The notes under the pieces: generated by a model
Database searches by the model: none
What the model was told of the DNA's origin: nothing
The model's input: the letters and a program-made list of their open reading frames with translations, nothing else
Assembly (NCBI GenBank): GCA_963734295.1
Contig: CAVTGS010000015.1
Location: 73,004 to 137,003, forward strand
DNA length: 64,000 nucleotides
Reading direction: 5' to 3'
From: JAEUMW01 sp963734295
Lineage (GTDB): Bacteria > Pseudomonadota > Gammaproteobacteria > Burkholderiales > JAEUMW01
Shown here: piece by piece, positions 59,301 through 64,000 of the stretch
Position numbering within the stretch: position 1 is the first letter of the stretch
Layout of the letters: every line of letters starts with the position of its first letter
Program-made: the position numbers and the translations under genes

Positions 59301-59462
59301 CCAGATCACGATCGCCGTCATCGACGGCACGGAGAAGTTCGGGTCTTCGAGCTGGCCGAGCTTCGTGAAGCCCGCTACGCCGCCGATGGCGATCGCGAGG
59401 ATCAGGAACAGAACGATGGCGCGGTGGTTCAGCGCCCATTCGGTGAGGTTGAACGATTTCAT
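56371..59462 (-). CDS. RND efflux permease (three frameshifts)
   Basis: About 1030 residues when shifts near 57835, 57095 and 56600 are repaired. It starts MKSFNLTEWALNHRAIVLFLILAIAIGGV. RND landmarks are PSMTAIVIWPGATAQQIQDEV, VYVEFSHQRLAALGITPLQI, GSLIIALGLLVDDGIIAVEMMV with the proton-relay Asp pair, AAAFSYEATAMPRLTGALVTV, PLGLIGVVAALLLFQAPLGF and FFVPALYAAWFRVG. The sequence type is hydrophobe/amphiphile efflux. Its ATG overlaps the stop of the adaptor gene. Substrate unknown. With the adaptor and OMF it makes a full tripartite pump. Confidence 0.9.
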
Positions 59463-60579
59463 CGGGCGGCCTGCTTGGCGGCATTCGCTGCCCGCTGCGC
59501 CGGGCAGCGCGACGCGCAGTCCGGGCGCCATCTTCTGCACCCCGGCGGTGACGACGAGCTCGCCGGCCGGCAGCCCGGAGACGAGCACTTCGTCGTTGCG
59601 ATACCCGTGCACCGCGACCTCGGTCAGCTCGACGGTTCCGACGGGCTCGGTGCCCGTGCGACGAACCACCCACAGCGCCGGCTGCCCTTTGCTCTGGGTG
59701 ATCGCGCTGGCCGGGATCACCGCCACCGCCTGTTCCCCAGAATTGCGATTGGCGACGAGCGTGGCGGTCGCGCCGAGCGGCAGTTGACGTGCGGTCACGG
59801 GCTTCAATCGGGCCCGGTACGTGCGCGTTTGCGCTGCCGCCTGCGGCGCGAGCTCGCGCAGGGCGACGTCGAACGTCTCGTCGGGCGCGGCTGCGAGCGA
59901 AGCCGTGTACCGCGCCGTCTTGAACGATGCGACGTGATCTTCCGGCACGTCGACGACGATCTCCGGCTCGCCCGGGTTCGCGATCGAGACGACCGGCTGC
60001 CCCTCGGCGACGACCTGCCCGCTCTCGGCTTTCACCGCCGTGACGACGCCGCTCCGCGACGCGCGCAGGACCGTGTACTTGAGCCGGTTGCGGGCGAGCT
60101 CGAATTCCCGCGCCGCGGCCTCGGCCGCCGCCTTCGTCCGGACCGCCGCGGTTCGCGTCTGCTCGTCTTCGGCCGTGCTGACCGCACCGTCGCCGACCAG
60201 CTCCTGGTTCCGCCGCCGATCCGACTCGGCCTGCCGCGCCGCCGTCGTGGCGGCGATCGACTGCTGCCGCGCCGCTTCCTCGGCGAGCCGGTAGTCGGTC
60301 TCGTCGAGCACCGCCAGCACGTCGCCTTCGCGCACGGTCTGGCCGACGTCGACCTTGCGCGCCATGATCTTGCCGCCGACGCGAAACGCCTGGTCCACCT
60401 CGTGACGCGCCTGCACCGTGCCGGTGTAGCGGTTCGTTTCGTCGGCCTTGTCGTAGCGGATCTCCGCGGTGCGAACCGACCGCAGCGCCTCGACTGCGGG
60501 CTGGTCCGGCTTGCACGCGGACAGCAGTCACCGCGGCGATCGGCGCGGCGAGAAGGGCCACAGACAGAGATGGTTTCAC
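59459..60579 (-). CDS. RND periplasmic adaptor (membrane fusion protein; two frameshifts)
   Basis: The start MKPSLSVALLAAPIAAVTAV is a signal, followed in the next frame by a likely lipoprotein Cys (LSACKPDQP) after a shift near 60525. The adaptor body is QARHEVDQAFRVGGKIMARKVDVGQTVREGDVLAVLD, a helical hairpin (AARQQSIAATTAARQAESDRRRNQE), and the beta-barrel and membrane-proximal domains ending VTAGVQKMAPGLRVALP. A shift near 59500 hides the stop, giving a false fusion with the permease; the true end is AANAAKQAAR with TGA overlapping the next ATG. About 370 residues. It links permease and outer-membrane duct. Confidence 0.88.
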
Positions 60580-60716
60580 GACGCTTCCTCGGGTCGGTCT
60601 ATGCGTTTCACGAATACGAACAGGCTAGCGGAAGGCCCGCAGGGAGTTGTCAATGAAGCGTCGGCATTCGGTCGGAACTTGGTGAGCATGCGCCACACGA
60701 CCCCATGTGATACTGA

Positions 60717-61163
60717 CTACACCCGCCCTCGCATCGATTTGAGCTCCACGCGGCAAGCCTCGCCGAACGCCGCGAGTGGATCGGCATTTTCCGACCGGAG
60801 AAGCTCGCGCATCTCCTCCACGCTCAAGTGGGCAGAGAAATACTGTTCCGTAATGCGCGTCAACAGATGTTCCGCCTCCGCGAGAACCGGGTCCGATGCG
60901 GTAAGCCGGATGCGGTTGACCAGCGCGTAGACGGGCAACAATGTCTCCGGCTTCTCCAGCGAGTGGGTGCACGCGTCCACGAAGAGTTTCGCGCATTCGC
61001 CAATGAATTCACCGTAGAGCGTCTCGCGCTTGCGCAACTCCTCCCGAATCAGATCACGCCTGGTGAGTGTCCTCTGGGTGACCCAGGTAGTCGCGACCGA
61101 AGCGGAGCCGCCGACGAGCGACCCCAGCACGGCTGACATTGCGCTCACCAACGTCGTGTCCAT
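60717..61163 (-). CDS. Hypothetical protein with N-terminal membrane helix
   Basis: A 148-residue protein. The start MDTTLVSAMSAVLGSLVGGSASVATTW is a small-residue helix that could span the membrane. The rest is helical and charged: TRRDLIREELRKRETLYGEFIGECAK, PVYALVNRIRLTASDPVLAEAEHLL and LSVEEMRELLRSEN. I do not know its function; similar small proteins with this head occur in several proteobacteria. It is complete. Confidence 0.75.
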   Translation of the reverse strand: MDTTLVSAMSAVLGSLVGGSASVATTWVTQRTLTRRDLIREELRKRETLYGEFIGECAKLFVDACTHSLEKPETLLPVYALVNRIRLTASDPVLAEAEHLLTRITEQYFSAHLSVEEMRELLRSENADPLAAFGEACRVELKSMRGRV

Positions 61164-61202
61164 ACCCTCCCCTTTGGCGTCTGCGGTCTCTTCCGACGGG
61201 GA

Positions 61203-61535
61203 TCACGCGGGCGGCCACTCCCCCAAATCGGGGAAGGACTTCTTCAGCCGCTCGATGATATGCGCCTCGATCGCCGCCGTTTGCGCCTGCCCGAGCGCGT
61301 CGGCCGACCTGTCGCGAATCGCGAGATGCATCATGATCATGCCGTGCAGCTTCGCGAAAGCCGCGGGATTGTCCGTGCCGCACACCGAAGCGTCCTTGTG
61401 CAGCACCCGCTCGATGACTCCGGGATCGAGGATCCTCACCTTGCACAGGAGCGCCAGCCTGGCAATCTCACGGTCGAGCTCGTCGAGGTTGTCCGCCCAC
61501 CAGGCGACCAGGAAGTGGTCCTGCTTCTCAGTCAT
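61203..61535 (-). CDS. Hypothetical protein
   Basis: A 110-residue soluble protein beginning MTEKQDHFLVAWWADNLDELDREIA. It is helical with a conserved-looking LALLCKVRILDPGVIERVLH and ends KKSFPDLGEWPPA. No motif is recognisable. The start at 61535 is the only sensible ATG. It lies 39 nt upstream of the preceding hypothetical gene on the same strand, so the two may be linked. Confidence 0.7.
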   Translation of the reverse strand: MTEKQDHFLVAWWADNLDELDREIARLALLCKVRILDPGVIERVLHKDASVCGTDNPAAFAKLHGMIMMHLAIRDRSADALGQAQTAAIEAHIIERLKKSFPDLGEWPPA

Positions 61536-61612
61536 GGCATAGTTTCGTGGTGGCAAGACGTCAATTCGCCACGGCCAGGGCGTGCGGAGTCCGACTTGCT
61601 GATTCGCGCAAC

Positions 61613-63106
61613 TCAGGTGTCGCCGGTTGGCGGCGCGGCAACGCCTACCGCCTGCGCGAATGGGGTTTCCCGGGATGGCCCGGCAGTGATGGCAGCGTGC
61701 TGCGAAAGCCGTCGCGCAACGACGAGCGCAACCGCGCACGACGCGATGCGCGACTCGCGCGAATCCGCGCGGCTGGTGAGCACGATGGGCACGCGCGCGC
61801 CCACGACGATGCCTGCGCTCGCCGCGCCGCCCAGGTACTCGAGCTGCTTCGCGAGCATGTTGCCGCTCTCGAGATCGGGAACGACCAGAATGTCGGCCGA
61901 ACCCGCGACATCGGACACGATGCCCTTGGTGCGCGCTGCAGCGGCGGAAACGGCGTTGTCGAACGCGAGCGGCCCGTCGAGCATGGCGCCGGCGATCTGG
62001 CCGCGGTCGGCCATCTTGCACAGGATTGCCGCGTCCAGGGTGGCGGGCATGTTCGGGTTGATCGTTTCGACCGCCGCGAGGATGGCGACGCGCGGCCGCG
62101 CGATGCCGAACGCATGGGCGAGGTCGACCGCATTGCGCACGATGTCGGCCTTATCCTCCAGCGTCGGCGCAATGTTGATCGCCGCATCCGTGATGATGAA
62201 CGGGCGCGGGTAGGCTGGCGTCTGCATGAGGAAGCAGTGGCTCATCCGACGCTCGGTGCGCAGCGCACTGCCGACCACTGCACCCATCAATTCATCGGTG
62301 TGCAGGCTGCCCTTCATCAGCGCTTCGACCTCACCCCTGAGCGCGAGCTCCACGGCGCGCGCGGCAGCGGCGTGGCTGTGCGGCGCGTCTTCGATCGCCA
62401 GCTCGCCGATCTTCAAACCGGACTTCTCGGCAACGGCCTGCAGGCGCAGGCGCGGACCGACCAGCACGGGCTCGATGAGTCCGGCAGCCTGAGCATCGAG
62501 CGCCGCGGACAGACTGACAGCGTCGCAGGGATGAACGACGGCCATCTTGATCCGCCCCAGCGGCCGCACATACTGCAGCACCCGAATCAGGTCGTCGCCT
62601 TGCGCGAGCGCAATTCGCACGTGCGGCAGCGTGCCGCGCGGGCGCTCGATGCGCTCGGTAGGGGCAAGCACGGTCGCCTCGCCGGAGATGACGGTCTTGC
62701 CGTCCTGGTTCACGCAAGTGCAAGCCAAGACGAGGTGATGCTTCGTCTCGTCGCGGGACGTTACGGTCACGGTGGTCTTCAGCGTGTCGCCGACGCGAAC
62801 GGGCGCCTGGAAGTTCAGCGTCTGGTTCAGATAGATCGTGCCCGGCCCCGGCAGGCGGGTGCCAAGCACCGCGGAGATCAGCGCTGCGCCCCACATGCCG
62901 TGGGCGATGACGCCGTGGAACCGGGTCGACGCGGCGAACTCGGCATCGATGTGCTGCGGGTTGATGTCACCCGACATCGCGGCAAACAGCTGGATGTCGG
63001 CGGCTGTCAGCGTGCGCTCGATGCTCACGCTATCGCCAACGGCGATCTCGTCGAAGGTGCGGTTGCGGATGACCTCGAGGTCATCGGAGGCAAAGGTGCT
63101 CGTCAT
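61613..63106 (-). CDS. MaoC-like hydratase fused to phosphate acetyl/butyryltransferase
   Basis: A 497-residue bifunctional protein from MTSTFASDDLEVIRNRTF. Residues 1-150 form a MaoC/hot-dog (R)-enoyl-CoA hydratase: FAAMSGDINPQHIDAEFAAS and FHGVIAHGMWGAALIS with the catalytic Asp and His. Residues 180-480 form a phosphotransacetylase domain: MKGSLHTDELMGAVV, RMSHCFLMQTP, LDGPLAFDNAVSAAAA and VPDLESGNMLAKQLEYLGGA. This fusion is normally next to fabI, as here, and acetate kinase; the pair links short-chain acyl-CoA to acyl-phosphate. It ends PPTGDT. Confidence 0.93.
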   Translation of the reverse strand: MTSTFASDDLEVIRNRTFDEIAVGDSVSIERTLTAADIQLFAAMSGDINPQHIDAEFAASTRFHGVIAHGMWGAALISAVLGTRLPGPGTIYLNQTLNFQAPVRVGDTLKTTVTVTSRDETKHHLVLACTCVNQDGKTVISGEATVLAPTERIERPRGTLPHVRIALAQGDDLIRVLQYVRPLGRIKMAVVHPCDAVSLSAALDAQAAGLIEPVLVGPRLRLQAVAEKSGLKIGELAIEDAPHSHAAAARAVELALRGEVEALMKGSLHTDELMGAVVGSALRTERRMSHCFLMQTPAYPRPFIITDAAINIAPTLEDKADIVRNAVDLAHAFGIARPRVAILAAVETINPNMPATLDAAILCKMADRGQIAGAMLDGPLAFDNAVSAAAARTKGIVSDVAGSADILVVPDLESGNMLAKQLEYLGGAASAGIVVGARVPIVLTSRADSRESRIASCAVALVVARRLSQHAAITAGPSRETPFAQAVGVAAPPTGDT

Positions 63107-63143
63107 GGTTGGCTCGCAGGAGGATTTGGCATGAGGCACGCTG

Positions 63144-63990
63144 TCAAGCCATGTTGTGCAGGCCGGCGTCGATGTAGACCACGTCGCCGGTCATGCCGGA
63201 GGAAGCGGGGCCGGCGAGGAAGGCAACCACGCGCCCGATCTCGGCGATGTCGACCAGGCGCTGCGGCGGGCGCGCGCGTCACCGCCATGTCGATCAGCTC
63301 GTCGAAATGGGCGATGCCGCTCGCGGCGCGCGTGCGCAGCGGGCCGGGCGATACGGCGAAGACGCGAATGCCCCCCGGGCCGAGCTCCTTCGCCAGGTAG
63401 CGCACCGAGGCCTCGAGTGCTGCCTTCACCGGGCCCATCAGGTTGTAGTTGTTCACGACCTTGTCCGCGCCATAGTAGCTCATGGTGATCAGCGTGCCGC
63501 CCTCCGTCATCAGCGGCTCGGCGAGGCGCGCCATCTCGATGAAGGAATGGCAGGACACCTGCATCGCCTGCAGGAATCCGGCCTGCGAGCAGTCGACGAC
63601 TCGCCCGTGCAGGTCCTCGCGTGGCGCATACGCGATCGAGTGGATCGCGAAATCGAGCCGCCCCCAGTCGGCGCGGATGCGGTCGAACACCGCCTGCATC
63701 TGCCCGGGCTTGGTTACGTCGAGCGGCAAGAGCAGCGAAGCGTCGATCTTCTCGGCGAGCGGCGCGACGTACTGTCTTGCCTTGTCGTTCAGGTACGTCA
63801 GCGCGATGTCCGCGCCGAAGGCGCGCAGCTTGACTGCGCAGCCATACGCGATGCTTTCGGCATTCGCGACTCCGATCACGAGGCCGCGCTTGCCTTTCAG
63901 CATTTCGCCGACGCGCGAGTTCGGGTCCCAGACTATGGGCAGCGGATCGACCGCCTTGTCCGGAGCGGCCAGGATGGGGGTATCGGTCAT
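63144..63990 (-). CDS. fabI: Enoyl-ACP reductase (NADH) FabI (one frameshift)
   Basis: About 281 residues when a one-base shift near 63275 is repaired. The FabI features are LKGKRGLVIGVANAESIAYG, TYLNDKARQYVAPLAEK, LDFAIHSIAYAPREDLHGRV, SYYGADKVVNNYNLMGPVKAAL with the Tyr and Lys of the Y-x6-K motif, and LGPGGIRVFAVSPGPLRTRAASGI. The true C-terminus, AFLAGPASSGMTGDVVYIDAGLHNMA, is in the next frame. It catalyses the last step of fatty acid elongation. It lies upstream of the MaoC-Pta gene, 37 nt away. Confidence 0.92.
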
Positions 63991-64000
63991 GACGCAACCT

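Noticed and set aside
57765..60416. 883-residue adaptor-permease fusion protein
   Set aside because: The joining frame arises from a one-base shift near 59500 that hides the adaptor stop. The normal adaptor end and an ATGA overlap are visible in the next frame.
58881..60656. 591-residue plus-strand open frame
   Set aside because: It is antisense to the RND permease and adaptor genes and has no recognisable domain.

Overview
The window is GC-rich and gene-dense and looks like chromosomal DNA of a betaproteobacterium. The evidence is a DUF1840 gene, a MaoC-phosphate acetyltransferase fusion beside fabI, yheS- and prfC-like genes, DUF3014, DUF3141 and a cyanide-insensitive-type bd oxidase. This is inference from gene content; no rRNA or marker gene is present. 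I saw no tRNA, rRNA or CRISPR array.

Layout. 0.2-4 kb: a PqqD-like peptide chaperone beside a small Tat-signal-like peptide, an ABC-F ATPase (yheS), a PdeM-type phosphoesterase and a membrane protein. 4-14.2 kb: an accessory block of secreted RTX proteins. Three large proteins with different N-terminal heads (a papain-like/unknown head, a serralysin metalloprotease and a seven-bladed propeller) share one C-terminal module made of ~48-residue 'YIASYxDL' repeats. A degraded fourth RTX gene, a TetR regulator with a candidate operator, and a lipoprotein gene split by an IS3-family element lie among them. 14-27.6 kb: mostly housekeeping and metabolic genes: ceramidase-like protein, aldo/keto reductase, prfC, membrane-anchored Mrr-like nuclease, PAS-GGDEF-EAL protein, phosphoesterase, CarS-like protein, 1-Cys peroxiredoxin, a pyruvate-kinase-like protein, a lactate/malate dehydrogenase and DUF3014. 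27.9-38.7 kb: envelope proteins, aldehyde dehydrogenase, an orphan CcoQ-like small protein, MarC, a methyltransferase, and an arylsulfatase followed by its formylglycine-generating enzyme. 38.7-44.8 kb: cytochrome bd oxidase, a PQQ dehydrogenase and a ClC channel.

44.8-48.3 kb is a decaying accessory patch: an IS5-family element, a fragment of an nSTAND-type NTPase, half of a short-chain dehydrogenase and a truncated secreted protein. Directly beside it, at 48.3-51.3 kb, is the most interesting locus: a compact minus-strand operon encoding a membrane-anchored zinc-binding protein, an E1-like ThiF enzyme, a ubiquitin-like beta-grasp protein, an E2-like enzyme with a zinc ribbon, and a JAMM isopeptidase. 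Two of the junctions are 4-bp start/stop overlaps. It is a complete ubiquitin-like conjugation and deconjugation pathway resembling the antiphage Bil/Bub-type systems, but with its own architecture. 51.4-64 kb returns to core-like genes: DUF1840, DUF3141, an RND tripartite efflux system, MaoC-Pta and FabI.

Many conserved genes carry single-base frameshifts, often in G or C runs. A few genes in the first 11 kb are affected, none that I could see lies between about 11 and 22 kb, and they are common from about 22 kb to the right end. Most are probably assembly errors, so I treat otherwise complete genes as CDS and give the lesion positions. True remnants are marked as pseudogenes.
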